A stretch of DNA of 45,589 nt from Clostridia bacterium. Lineage in GTDB: Bacteria > Bacillota > Clostridia > Oscillospirales > UBA644. The stretch spans positions 1-45,589 of the forward strand of contig JAGASR010000016.1 in NCBI GenBank assembly GCA_017621705.1, read 5' to 3'. Position numbers and translations under genes: made by a program. Positions 18,651 to 26,705 of the stretch are shown one piece after another. The notes beneath the pieces are model-generated. The model saw only the letters and a program-made list of their open reading frames with translations, searched no databases and was not told the DNA's origin. Each line of letters starts with the position of its first letter. Position 1 is the first letter of the stretch.

Positions 18651-18679
18651 ATTATATCATACTTATTCACTTTTGGCAA
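18651..18679 (-). promoter_or_regulatory. ole: Promoter of the OLE RNA
   Basis: On the minus strand TTGCCA (18679-18674) and TATAAT (18656-18651) are separated by 17 bases. This near-consensus SigmaA promoter lies in the gap after the PAP2 gene. It would start the RNA near 18644 and can also feed oapA, tlyA and the genes beyond. Confidence 0.85.
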
Positions 18680-18713
18680 GTAGTTTTGCATAAAATCAGC
18701 CAAGAGTTCATTT

Positions 18714-19157
18714 TTATTTAAGAAAGATAACCCAATAAATGACTGAAATTGCGGCACCGAGAAGGCATCCGAAGAAGATCTCGGGTTTTGTATGACCCAT
18801 AAGTTCTTTGAATAACTGTTCCCTGTCGATCTTTTCGTCATTTATGATTATCTGATTGATGATCTTTGCCTGTTCGCCGACGGCATAGCGCACGCCGCCC
18901 GCATCGTAAGTCGTTATGAACCAAAAGACAGCGGCAATGGCAAATTCTGCGGAAGTAAAACCGCAGGTTATAAGAACGGTGGTAAGAAGCGCCGTTACAA
19001 GAGAGCTGTGGCTTGACGGCATACCGCCCGAACCGAAAAACCGTTCAAGCAAAAATTTGCGTTCTCTTACGGAGGCAAGAACACCCTTTAAAAACTGAGC
19101 CATAAACCAACCGAGAACGGCTGTATTGAGCACATGGTTTGAAAATATAAACATCAT
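18714..19157 (-). CDS. Divergent PAP2 family membrane protein (YuiD-like)
   Basis: 147 residues with three to four hydrophobic helices. The family hallmark is the segment GSGGMPSSHSSLVTALLTT, the divergent form of the PAP2 phosphatase motif, then TYDAGGVRYAVGEQAKIIN and a C-terminal GHTKPEIFFGCLLG with the second catalytic His. Such DUF212 proteins are thought to act on lipid or isoprenoid phosphates; biochemical proof is limited. The position just after ispA supports a role in polyprenyl phosphate metabolism. GGGGAG lies ahead of the ATG pair at 19157. Confidence 0.92.
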   Translation of the reverse strand: MMFIFSNHVLNTAVLGWFMAQFLKGVLASVRERKFLLERFFGSGGMPSSHSSLVTALLTTVLITCGFTSAEFAIAAVFWFITTYDAGGVRYAVGEQAKIINQIIINDEKIDREQLFKELMGHTKPEIFFGCLLGAAISVIYWVIFLK

Positions 19158-19188
19158 ATCTTTCTCCCCTAATTTATTTTACGTTTAT

Positions 19189-20058
19189 TTACGTTCTCCT
19201 GTTTGCAAGATAGTCTGCAAGAGACAGGAGAAAATCATTTTTTTCTATATTCTCAACAGAGCCTTTCGCCTCTGCGGAAAGTCTGTCAACTTCTTTCTGG
19301 GCATTTTCAAGACCGAGAATATCGACAAACGTGGTCTTCATACTCGCTTTATCCTTACCGAGCGTTTTGCCCATATCTTCGACCGTACCCGAGACATCGA
19401 GAATATCGTCTTTTATCTGGAACGCAAGACCGACATTTTTCGCATAAGCAAGCGCGATATTTTTTTCTTTTTCCGAGCAGTCTGCGGCAATACAGCCGAG
19501 GAGCGCTGAGGCTTCGAGCATTGCGCTCGTTTTCAGTTCGTGAATACGCATGACCTCGTCTTTTTTAAGCCCCGGACGGTTTTCGATATCGAGCATCTGA
19601 CCTGAAATTATGCCTTTAAGTCCCGATGCGGAAAGCAGAACATCAATGCCTTCAAGCTTTTGCGCCGACGAAAGATCGGGGCTTTCGAGAACCGTCTCAA
19701 AAGCTCTCGCATAAAGCGCCGCACCTGCCATGAGAGCGGTGCTTTCGCCGAAAACGATATGATTTGTGGGCTTTCCTCTGCGGAGGGTGTCGTTATCCAT
19801 GCAGGGAAGATCATCGTAGATAAGCGAATATGTATGGATCATTTCGATCGCGCAGGCAAACGGGACAGCCTTTTTGATGTCGCCTCCGAAAAGTTCGCAA
19901 AAAGCAAGGATCATTGCGGCACGGATACGTTTACCGCCGGCAAAAATACTGTATCTCATTGATTTTACGGCAGGCTCGTCCTTTTCGGGAATCGCAAGAT
20001 CGAGCGCAGTATTTACGGTATCGCAGTATTCACGTAATTTTTTTTCAAGATCAAACAT
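19189..20058 (-). CDS. ispA: Polyprenyl diphosphate synthase (farnesyl diphosphate synthase type)
   Basis: 289 residues, all-helical trans-prenyltransferase that condenses isopentenyl diphosphate with allylic diphosphates. The first Asp-rich motif is in LIYDDLPCMDNDTLRRG (DDLPCMD, the bacterial type I insertion form) and the second is DDILD in QIKDDILDVSG. Substrate-binding FAGGKRIRAAM lies near the N-terminus. Product chain length (C15 or C20) cannot be fixed from sequence alone. Its start overlaps xseB by eight bases. Confidence 0.95.
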   Translation of the reverse strand: MFDLEKKLREYCDTVNTALDLAIPEKDEPAVKSMRYSIFAGGKRIRAAMILAFCELFGGDIKKAVPFACAIEMIHTYSLIYDDLPCMDNDTLRRGKPTNHIVFGESTALMAGAALYARAFETVLESPDLSSAQKLEGIDVLLSASGLKGIISGQMLDIENRPGLKKDEVMRIHELKTSAMLEASALLGCIAADCSEKEKNIALAYAKNVGLAFQIKDDILDVSGTVEDMGKTLGKDKASMKTTFVDILGLENAQKEVDRLSAEAKGSVENIEKNDFLLSLADYLANRRT

Positions 20059-20257
20059 TTTCTTTTTCCTGCAGCAGAGTTATTTTTCTCTGTGCTTCCT
20101 TTATTTTTTCATCACAAAAAGCGGCGAGTTTGACGCCCTCCTCGTAAAGGGCAACGGATTCGTCTATTCCGAGATTACCGCCGGACAGGCGGGAGATTAT
20201 CTGTTCCATTCGTTCGATCGCCTGCTCGAACGTCATTTTTTCATCATTCTGCGACAC
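20051..20257 (-). CDS. xseB: Exodeoxyribonuclease VII small subunit
   Basis: 68 residues of helical coiled-coil character. The diagnostic segments are TFEQAIERMEQIISRLSGGN and IDESVALYEEGVKLAAFCDEKI. XseB wraps the XseA catalytic subunit in the single-strand specific exonuclease VII. It overlaps xseA by 14 bases and ispA by eight, indicating tight translational coupling. Confidence 0.96.
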   Translation of the reverse strand: MSQNDEKMTFEQAIERMEQIISRLSGGNLGIDESVALYEEGVKLAAFCDEKIKEAQRKITLLQEKENV

Positions 20258-21425
20258 AGTTTATTTCACCGTCTTTCATTTTAATGACGAGCTTATCGTC
20301 TTTTTCAATATCTTTCGAGGACGAAACGGGCTTTTCGTCTTTGTAAACTACAGAATAGCCTCTCGCAATGACCGAAAGCGGGTCAAGAGCGGAAAGGGCG
20401 GATATCTTTGCAGCAAGCACGTTTTTCTTTTTTTCAAGCATTGAATCCGAAAGCATAAAAAGTGAGGACGATACTTTATCGAGAATAAGCTCTTTGTTTT
20501 CGATAAAACGTCTTATATCGAGACGTTTTTTTGCGGATTCAAGGTCGTATTCACACTCTTCAAGCAGCGACGAGACTTCTTTTTTTAACGTATATCTGAA
20601 ATCCGCGACGAAATCCGATATTTCTTTTATATCCGGGACCGCGATCTCTGCGGCGGCAGACGGAGTCGGAGCTCTTCTGTCCGCGACAAAATCCGCGATA
20701 GTAAAATCGCTTTCATGACCGACTGCGCTTATTACGGGAATATTGCTTGCAGCGATCGTCCGAGCGAGCCGTTCATCGTTAAATGATGCAAGATCCTCAT
20801 AAGAACCGCCGCCTCTGGCGATAATTATGACATCGGCATCGTTTTTCATATTAAAATAGTTTAAAGCACGGATAACGCTTTCCGCAGATTCCGCACCCTG
20901 AACGACGCACGGAAAAATTTCTATATCCGCAATCGGATAGCGGCGCCCCGTTACGGATAAAATATCCTGCAGAGCGGCACCCGAAGGAGAAGTGGCAACA
21001 GCAATTTTTTTTGGGAAACGAGGAAGTTCTTTTTTTCGGTCCTCATCAAAAAGACCTTCTTTTTCGAGTTTTTCTTTGAGCTGGAAAAATGCCGCCATCT
21101 GCGCACCGATACCGTCGGGGATCATTTCGGAGACATAAAGCTGATAAACGCCGTCTCTTTCAAAAACCGAAACACGAGCCGAAACGACGACATTCATACC
21201 GTCTTCGGGCATAAATTTAAGTTTTTCGGCATCCGAGCGGAACATGACGGCTTTGACCGAAGACTGACCGTCCTTTAAAGTAAAATACATATGGCCGCTT
21301 TTTCTGTAAAGCGAAAAATTCGAGATCTCGCCTTTAACGAAGACGGAACGAAGTATCTCGTCCGACTCGATGACAGACCTCATATAAAAATTCAGCTGAG
21401 AGACGGTAATAGTTGATCTTATCAT
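20244..21425 (-). CDS. xseA: Exodeoxyribonuclease VII large subunit
   Basis: 393 residues. The N-terminal OB fold binds single-stranded DNA (ITVSQLNFYMRSVIE, VKGEISNFSLYRKSGHMYF). The catalytic domain contains the typical ATSPSGAALQDIL, the DVIIIARGGGSYEDLASFND block and AVGHESDFTIADFVADRRAP. A helical region follows and a C-terminal beta segment ends with GYSVVYKDEKPV. The start ATG shares an ATGA overlap with the stop of the upstream TsaD-like gene. Confidence 0.96.
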   Translation of the reverse strand: MIRSTITVSQLNFYMRSVIESDEILRSVFVKGEISNFSLYRKSGHMYFTLKDGQSSVKAVMFRSDAEKLKFMPEDGMNVVVSARVSVFERDGVYQLYVSEMIPDGIGAQMAAFFQLKEKLEKEGLFDEDRKKELPRFPKKIAVATSPSGAALQDILSVTGRRYPIADIEIFPCVVQGAESAESVIRALNYFNMKNDADVIIIARGGGSYEDLASFNDERLARTIAASNIPVISAVGHESDFTIADFVADRRAPTPSAAAEIAVPDIKEISDFVADFRYTLKKEVSSLLEECEYDLESAKKRLDIRRFIENKELILDKVSSSLFMLSDSMLEKKKNVLAAKISALSALDPLSVIARGYSVVYKDEKPVSSSKDIEKDDKLVIKMKDGEINCVAE

Positions 21426-22348
21426 ATTTTTGCTTGTTGCTCCCTCAACGCGAGATATGCGATACCCGCGGCATTATCCGAAGAAAAACGCGGTTCGGCG
21501 AAATATGCGTTTTTGTCCGAAAGGACAGATTTTATGCGTTCGTTCGACATAACTCCGCCGACATAAAGAACAGGGAGCTTTTCGGGATTATATTCTTCTA
21601 TCATTTTTTTGACGGTCATGGCGACAGTCTCAATAGTATAAAAAGCGATATTCTCGGGCGAAATGCCTTTTTCGAGCATCGTTTTTGTTTTGTTTTCAAA
21701 GCCCGAAAGAGAGCAGTGACCGTCTTTTATTCTTATTATGGGTTTTTCGGGAAGAGAGCCGCCCAATGCTAGTTTTTCAAGGAAAGGTCCTGCAGGAAAA
21801 CCCGAACCGAGCATAACGCCGACACGGTCAATAAGCTGACCGACACTTATATCGGCGGTTGCCGCGGCGATTGAAATATCGTCGAGACTGTTTACCCTCA
21901 AAAGTTCGGTCGTTCCTCCCGAAGCGTGAAAGCACATAAACGGTCGATCGAAAAGCTCGTCCTTTCCCGAAGAATAAACAGCGGCGGCAATATGCCCCTG
22001 CTGATGGGAAAATTCATATACGGGCACTCCGAGCGTTGAACCGAGCACTTGGGAAACGGAAAGACCGTACATGAAGCACGGCATATACGAGCCCTCTACA
22101 TTTCTCGGACGTGAAGACACGCCAATGGCGCGGATGTCGCTCCCCGAAATTTCAAGACGGGAAAAGACCTCCGCGAACTGTTTAACATGTGCAAACACCG
22201 CATCGCTCTGCCGAAGTCCGAGACTTCCCTGAGGAACGGGCAGGAGTTTTTTTTCGCTTCTGCAGGTCATATCGGAAAACATGACCGCGGCAGAAGAAGT
22301 ATAATTGCTTGTATCGATGCCTATGGCACCGAATATATTATCACTCAC
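21422..22348 (-). CDS. TsaD/Kae1-like protein (peptidase M22 family paralogue)
   Basis: 308 residues of ASKHA fold. It opens with GIDTSNYTSSAAVMF (phosphate-1 loop), has the metal-binding HxxxH as H-Q-Q-G-H in FSHQQGHIAAAVYS, and later FHASGGTTELLRV and VGGVMSNERIK. It is shorter than authentic TsaD (~335-340) and deviates in several motifs, so it is probably the Clostridial paralogue found next to nusB/xseA rather than the t6A enzyme itself; its function is unproven. It overlaps nusB by eight bases and xseA by four, in the place where Bacillus has folD. Confidence 0.82.
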   Translation of the reverse strand: MSDNIFGAIGIDTSNYTSSAAVMFSDMTCRSEKKLLPVPQGSLGLRQSDAVFAHVKQFAEVFSRLEISGSDIRAIGVSSRPRNVEGSYMPCFMYGLSVSQVLGSTLGVPVYEFSHQQGHIAAAVYSSGKDELFDRPFMCFHASGGTTELLRVNSLDDISIAAATADISVGQLIDRVGVMLGSGFPAGPFLEKLALGGSLPEKPIIRIKDGHCSLSGFENKTKTMLEKGISPENIAFYTIETVAMTVKKMIEEYNPEKLPVLYVGGVMSNERIKSVLSDKNAYFAEPRFSSDNAAGIAYLALREQQAKI

Positions 22349-22742
22349 GGCTTCTTACGTAAGAACCGAGGACACCGTTTATGTACGATGCTGCGGCATT
22401 GTCAGTATCGTATTTTTTAACGAGTTCAACTGCCTCATTGATAGCGACCGCAGTGGGCACATCGGTGACATTGTTTATTTCATAAACTGCGATACGAAGA
22501 GCTGTGAGAGCCATTCTGGAAAGACGATCGATCGTTCTTCCGACGAGGAAAGGTTTGATCTCGCTGTCGATAGCTTCGAGGTTTGCGAGGATCTCGGCAA
22601 ACGCTTTTTCGCTGTATTCGTCAGTCTCATGACCCATATTTTCAGCGGAAAGAGCGATTATCTTTTCCGCTTCAAGGTCGGAATTGAAGGAAGCCTCAAA
22701 AAGAAGGATAAAGAGGCTTTCGCGGGATTCGCTACGTTTCAT
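22341..22742 (-). CDS. nusB: Transcription antitermination factor NusB
   Basis: 133 residues, all helical. The opening SRESLFILLFEASFN and the C-terminal block DRLSRMALTALRIAVYEI, then PTAVAINEAVELVKKY and YINGVLG, are typical of NusB. With NusE/S10 it binds boxA RNA of rRNA operons. Its ATG immediately follows the yqhY stop codon with no gap. Confidence 0.95.
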   Translation of the reverse strand: MKRSESRESLFILLFEASFNSDLEAEKIIALSAENMGHETDEYSEKAFAEILANLEAIDSEIKPFLVGRTIDRLSRMALTALRIAVYEINNVTDVPTAVAINEAVELVKKYDTDNAAASYINGVLGSYVRSRE

Positions 22743-23102
22743 TTATTCGGACTTCACTTTCTCTGCGACAACGTTCGAAACGATGATATTAACTCTGCAA
22801 ACGTTAAGACCGGTCATATTGCTTACAGCTTCTTTTACGTTATTCTGAACGGCGAGGGCGACATCGGGGATCTTGTATCCGTTTTTAACGGAGATCTGAA
22901 CGGTAAGATCAAGACCTTCCGAGGTAGTAACAACACTAACGCCTTTCTGGGTAGATTTTACGGTTCCTACGATATTCTTCGCAGAGGTGAGCAATTTCTG
23001 ATGAACTTTAGCTGTACCGTCGATTTCAAGAGCAGCGGTAACGGCGATGGAAGCGATAACATCTTCGGAGATCTTAATGCTTCCGCAATTTCTTTCATCC
23101 AT
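22743..23102 (-). CDS. yqhY: Asp23/Gls24 family protein (YqhY-like)
   Basis: 119 residues of the DUF322 family. It shows the characteristic GSIKISEDVIASIAVTAALE opening, a central Gly-rich GVSVVTTSEGLDLTVQISVKN and a C-terminal VNIIVSNVVAEK. In Bacillus YqhY sits between accBC and nusB and influences acetyl-CoA carboxylase; here accBC are absent. It is the first gene of the vegetative run, with its own promoter and AAAGGA upstream of the ATG. Confidence 0.9.
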   Translation of the reverse strand: MDERNCGSIKISEDVIASIAVTAALEIDGTAKVHQKLLTSAKNIVGTVKSTQKGVSVVTTSEGLDLTVQISVKNGYKIPDVALAVQNNVKEAVSNMTGLNVCRVNIIVSNVVAEKVKSE

Positions 23103-23161
23103 GGTTATATATTCCTTTCAAGTGTGATCGATAAAATCGTAAGATATACTCTTACAGATAT

Positions 23162-23190
23162 ATTATAGCACACTTTTTCAATTTTGTACA
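23162..23190 (-). promoter_or_regulatory. Likely vegetative promoter of the yqhY-nusB run
   Basis: On the minus strand TGTACA (23190-23185) and a perfect TATAAT (23167-23162) are 17 bases apart. The -35 lies inside the end of spoIIIAH. This gives the housekeeping genes a SigmaA entry separate from the mother-cell spoIIIA transcript. Confidence 0.65.
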
Positions 23191-23696
23191 CTATTAAATT
23201 CAATAATTTTTATGACATCTGCAGTAAATCCTGTGGCAGAAGAGACAATATCCATAATCTGAGCCGCTTCGTGAGGCTCAAGACCGAGAGTTTCGACGAC
23301 AACGGATGCCGTTTCTTCGGTAAGAAAAACGACACAGTCTTCATATCCTTTCGAAAGAATAAGGTTTTCGACGGTCGCTTCGTCCTGCGTGATCTGAGCA
23401 TAACGGGCAACAGTCTCGGCCGCAAGTTTTCTCGAAGATGCATCCGCATCGTCATTTTCGATCAGTTCGTTCAGAACTGCAACCGCATCGCTCCTGTTTT
23501 TTGAACGTGAATAGCGAGCGTTGTCAAAATATGAAGATTCTGAAGAAACATATGTTGCCTCTCCGTAAACTTTCAGATTATCATCGCCCGAAGCAACCGG
23601 ATAATCACCGCCTTCTGATGAATATTTCCAGTTGATATAGACCGCAACGGTCAGAACGGCAGTCAGTCCAACGATGATCCAACGTGTCTTTTTCAT
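23178..23696 (-). CDS. spoIIIAH: Stage III sporulation protein AH
   Basis: 172 residues. A single N-terminal membrane anchor (TRWIIVGLTAVLTVAVYINW) is followed by an extracytoplasmic helical/beta domain of the EscJ/PrgK ring-building type (KLAAETVARYAQITQDEATV, GYEDCVVFLTEETASVVV, AAQIMDIVSSATG). In the mother cell it binds forespore SpoIIQ and forms the channel feeding the forespore. ATG 23696 has TTAGGAGA nine bases upstream; a 22-codon longer in-frame form lacks such a site. It is the last gene of the spoIIIA operon. Confidence 0.93.
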   Translation of the reverse strand: MKKTRWIIVGLTAVLTVAVYINWKYSSEGGDYPVASGDDNLKVYGEATYVSSESSYFDNARYSRSKNRSDAVAVLNELIENDDADASSRKLAAETVARYAQITQDEATVENLILSKGYEDCVVFLTEETASVVVETLGLEPHEAAQIMDIVSSATGFTADVIKIIEFNSVQN

Positions 23697-23707
23697 AAAA
23701 ACATCTC

Positions 23708-24112
23708 CTAATTCAGAATACCTATTGAGATCTTGGTTTGAGAAATTCCGAAAACCCTGCAAAGAATTTCGGCTATCTCGCTTTTTGTTTTGACGTTATT
23801 TCCGCCCGAGCAGAGTACTGCGATGCCTCGGACAGAATTTCCCGTTCCGTCTACGTTCTGCCCTGCCTCCTCGAGTGTTATAAAAACTTCGCAGGCACCT
23901 ACCCCGTTCATTTTTGAAAGGAACTCGGCAAGACGTATTTCCAGAGAAGATTTATATTTTAAAATCTCGTTTTCTTCGGACGGTACGTTTTCCGTAAACA
24001 TACCTGCGGCAAGAAGAAGCGCGGCGACGACGAACGCGCAGATAACGATCGTAAGATAATTTTTTTTGAGAAAAGAAAGCGTTTCTTCTTTCGTTATTTT
24101 TTCACGGGGCAC
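23708..24112 (-). CDS. spoIIIAG: Stage III sporulation protein AG
   Basis: 134 residues: one N-terminal transmembrane helix (YLTIVICAFVVAALLLAAG) and a ring-building domain with MNGVGACEVFITLEE, RGIAVLCSGGNNVKTKSEI and a C-terminal FGISQTKISI. In Bacillus SpoIIIAG forms a large ring in the mother-cell membrane at the forespore interface. It is shorter than the Bacillus protein (~229) because the linker is compact, as usual in Clostridia. It overlaps spoIIIAF by 11 bases. Confidence 0.93.
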   Translation of the reverse strand: MPREKITKEETLSFLKKNYLTIVICAFVVAALLLAAGMFTENVPSEENEILKYKSSLEIRLAEFLSKMNGVGACEVFITLEEAGQNVDGTGNSVRGIAVLCSGGNNVKTKSEIAEILCRVFGISQTKISIGILN

Positions 24113-24548
24113 TGACAGTCACTTCCATTCCCGTTTTTTCGTAAATATATTTTTCAAGTTCTTCGGCAAGATCGGTTTCGACAAAGATTTCGGCGGATAC
24201 AAGATAAAAGTTTCCGTCGGAATAATCGACTTTCGTTTTAACGCTTTCGGGGAATACGCAAAAGTACTCGTATACCGTCGAAAACAGTTTTTCCGCAACT
24301 GTTTTTTCGGCGACGGAAGAGATTGCGGCGTTCGCTTTTTCGGAATAATCGTATTCCGATATTTCGGGTAAACCCAAAGAAAACGAGCCCGACGTAAAAG
24401 CAGAAAAGAAAAGAGAAATGACAGATGCCGTGACGACCGTCATGCAAAGAAAAGCAATCGGTTTTCCAATCGAAGTTTTCGGACAGACAGCCGATGCGAG
24501 AGTCCCCGAAAGGATACACAGCAAAAGAGAGATTATAAATTCTTTCAT
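24102..24548 (-). CDS. spoIIIAF: Stage III sporulation protein AF
   Basis: 148 residues with two N-terminal hydrophobic helices (EFIISLLLCILSGTLA; AFLCMTVVTASVISLFFSAF) and a C-terminal soluble alpha/beta domain ending EKYIYEKTGMEVTVS, the family signature. It belongs to the SpoIIIA channel. ATG 24548 overlaps the spoIIIAE stop as ATGA, preferable to a longer in-frame start 26 codons upstream that would lie inside spoIIIAE. Confidence 0.92.
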   Translation of the reverse strand: MKEFIISLLLCILSGTLASAVCPKTSIGKPIAFLCMTVVTASVISLFFSAFTSGSFSLGLPEISEYDYSEKANAAISSVAEKTVAEKLFSTVYEYFCVFPESVKTKVDYSDGNFYLVSAEIFVETDLAEELEKYIYEKTGMEVTVSAP

Positions 24549-25615
24549 ATTTTTATCAGAAGCGAAATTCCTATCAGAAGAACAAGACAGCACTCGACCG
24601 CCGCAGTAAAAACGATTGCAAGGCAATCACGGACGACGGAGAAGAAAGCCAATGCCTTTTCATTCCCGAAAAAACCGCATACACCGCACGAAACGGAAAC
24701 TACGATAAGATCGGCGGCAAGAGAGCAAAGAGACGGCAGCATTGTAAGAAAAACGACTGCCGTGCCGAAAATACCGATGCCGTTTTTCATGACGACTGCC
24801 GAAGCAAAAGCAGTTTCAAGTCCTTCACCCAAAGCACCGCCGAAAACGGGGATAAAAGTTCCCGCGGCAAGCTTTGCGGTACGTTTAAAGAGAGTGTCGG
24901 AAGTCATTGAAAGAGTTGTCTGAAGAGCCATGATACCGCCGAAGAGCGTCAGAACAAGGCTCATTGACGTAATGATAAAATTACGAATAAACGACGAGAG
25001 CGTTTTGAGGTTGAAATTATCGCTGATTCCCGATGCCGCCCCGATACAAATATATGCTGTAGAAAACGGTTTTAAGCATCCGCAAATGACTGCGGAAATT
25101 ATCTCGACAGAAAAAAACAGCGCACCGCCGCCCGAAGAAGCGACAGATGAATACCCGGCAGATGCAAGAGACGTCAAAAAAGACGGCAACATCGCGGAAA
25201 GAAACCCCGAAAGCTGAGTAAAAGCCTCGGAAACCGCATCAACGGAAGAAAATACAGTAGAAAAGACAGAGACCGTCGAAACTGCAACGACCGCAAAACT
25301 CATTGCGGAAACGATCTTTTCGGAGCAGAACGACTCGGCAAAACTGTTTATCAGATAAAGAGCAAAAAGAAGGATGAAAAGTTGAGAGATAAACGCAGTC
25401 TTTTCGCCCAGAGCGTCAAAAAAAGCGGAAAAGACATATTGAATGATCGTTGAAAAAGAGAATATCTCCGATGAATTTTCATAAGAAAGCTCCCCGTCGG
25501 AGAGATCAAGTGCGATCTGCGGAATTGGGATATCGGGTTGCTGTGCGGATGTCCGCAAAGGGAAAAGGACGAAAATAAAAGTTAATATCAGAATCGGAAC
25601 CGCTTTTGTTTTCAT
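24545..25615 (-). CDS. spoIIIAE: Stage III sporulation protein AE
   Basis: 356 residues, polytopic. A signal-like N-terminus (AVPILILTFIFVLFPL) and a periplasmic stretch are followed by about seven to eight hydrophobic helices, with characteristic Gly/Ser-rich segments FIPVFGGALGEGLETAFAS and the region ending LLIGISLLIKI. SpoIIIAE is the largest channel component, thought to form the membrane pore of the feeding tube. It overlaps both spoIIIAD and spoIIIAF by four bases. Confidence 0.93.
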   Translation of the reverse strand: MKTKAVPILILTFIFVLFPLRTSAQQPDIPIPQIALDLSDGELSYENSSEIFSFSTIIQYVFSAFFDALGEKTAFISQLFILLFALYLINSFAESFCSEKIVSAMSFAVVAVSTVSVFSTVFSSVDAVSEAFTQLSGFLSAMLPSFLTSLASAGYSSVASSGGGALFFSVEIISAVICGCLKPFSTAYICIGAASGISDNFNLKTLSSFIRNFIITSMSLVLTLFGGIMALQTTLSMTSDTLFKRTAKLAAGTFIPVFGGALGEGLETAFASAVVMKNGIGIFGTAVVFLTMLPSLCSLAADLIVVSVSCGVCGFFGNEKALAFFSVVRDCLAIVFTAAVECCLVLLIGISLLIKI

Positions 25616-25995
25616 AGCATTTTCCCTATCATTTCAACGAGCGAGCTGACGACAGGCACCGTCATTGAAAGAATACATATACGGCCCGCAAGCTCGATTT
25701 TTGAGGCGATCGCATTTTCACCTGCATCCGCACAGATATCGGACGAAAACTGGCTGATATAACCAATGCCGACGGCTTTGAGAAGAAACGTAAAATTCTC
25801 GATATCGGTTCCCGAAAGCTTCGAAAAAGATAAAATCTGAGCCAAAAGCTCCGAAAAATACGGAAAGATCGCGATAAGCAATGCACAGACGCAGAAAATC
25901 GAAACACAGACCCGATACTCGTCCCCCATCTTCCGCATAAAAACCGCAAAAAATGTTCCGATAAGACCGACTGCCGCAACCGTAAAAATATTCAT
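25612..25995 (-). CDS. spoIIIAD: Stage III sporulation protein AD
   Basis: 127 residues with three hydrophobic helices; the segment AVGIGYISQFSSDICADAGE, followed by SKIELAGRICIL, is diagnostic of SpoIIIAD. It is related to SpoIIIAC and resembles export gate proteins of secretion systems. It is coupled by ATGA-type overlaps to spoIIIAC and spoIIIAE. Confidence 0.94.
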   Translation of the reverse strand: MNIFTVAAVGLIGTFFAVFMRKMGDEYRVCVSIFCVCALLIAIFPYFSELLAQILSFSKLSGTDIENFTFLLKAVGIGYISQFSSDICADAGENAIASKIELAGRICILSMTVPVVSSLVEMIGKML

Positions 25996-26201
25996 ACGAA
26001 AGAAAAGACCTGCTTTATCGTATCGAAAAGAGTTTTGATCTCGCCGACAACTACAAGCAGAACGATCACAAGCCCGACGATCGTTACCATCAGAGCCTGT
26101 TCCGACCGCTCGGATTTCGTCAGCAATTGGTTTAGAACGGCGACTATTATACCAACCGCCGCTATCTGAAAAAGCACATCGATCTTCACGTCAACATCCA
26201 T
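25992..26201 (-). CDS. spoIIIAC: Stage III sporulation protein AC
   Basis: 69 residues with two transmembrane helices separated by LLTKSERSEQALM. The opening VDVLFQIAAVGIIVAVLNQL is the usual SpoIIIAC pattern. It is a small membrane part of the channel. It follows spoIIIAB by 24 bases and overlaps spoIIIAD by four. Confidence 0.94.
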   Translation of the reverse strand: MDVDVKIDVLFQIAAVGIIVAVLNQLLTKSERSEQALMVTIVGLVIVLLVVVGEIKTLFDTIKQVFSFV

Positions 26202-26225
26202 CCGAAATTTTCAATATAGTTTATT

Positions 26226-26705
26226 TTACAAAAAAAGGATAACGATAAAAAGCCCGGCAAGAATACCCGAACGGGAAAAGACATTTCCGTATTTTTTATA
26301 CTTTTCCTCGGCATCAAGAAGATTGCCCGAAAGACGGGAGAGTGTCGTTTCGCAAAGAGCCAACTGATCATCCGAGCCCGACCTGCCGAGAGATGAAAAG
26401 AAAATATCCACGTTTTTTTGATCGTCATCTGAAAGAAAAGAACGGGAAGAATAATCCAACCGCACTTTCTCGTAGCTTTCATAAACGGTCGTTCCCAAAG
26501 CGGACGTCCCGACAGAAAAGAATAACGGACACATATCTTTTCCTATTTCCGAAAGCAGAGACGGAACACTTTTTTTGCCGAAAGAGATTCCCGTTTTTAT
26601 GCGTTCGACAGCATGGATTATTCCGCGAAGTTCTTCCGCACGCCGTTTTAATGCGCGGCTTTTAAATATCCCCAAGAATGAACTTGCCGACAGGATCAAT
26701 ATCAA
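26226..26705 (-). CDS. spoIIIAB: Stage III sporulation protein AB
   Basis: 159 residues. A short N-terminal hydrophobic anchor (ILILSASSFLGIF) precedes a helical cytoplasmic domain (RAEELRGIIHAVERIKTGI, LSEIGKD) similar to GspF/ArchaeaI-type platform proteins, and a C-terminal membrane helix (GILAGLFIVILFL). It works with the ATPase SpoIIIAA. Its start lies 44 bases inside spoIIIAA; the N-terminus is slightly short for the family, so the exact start is uncertain. Confidence 0.88.
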   Translation of the reverse strand: MILILSASSFLGIFKSRALKRRAEELRGIIHAVERIKTGISFGKKSVPSLLSEIGKDMCPLFFSVGTSALGTTVYESYEKVRLDYSSRSFLSDDDQKNVDIFFSSLGRSGSDDQLALCETTLSRLSGNLLDAEEKYKKYGNVFSRSGILAGLFIVILFL

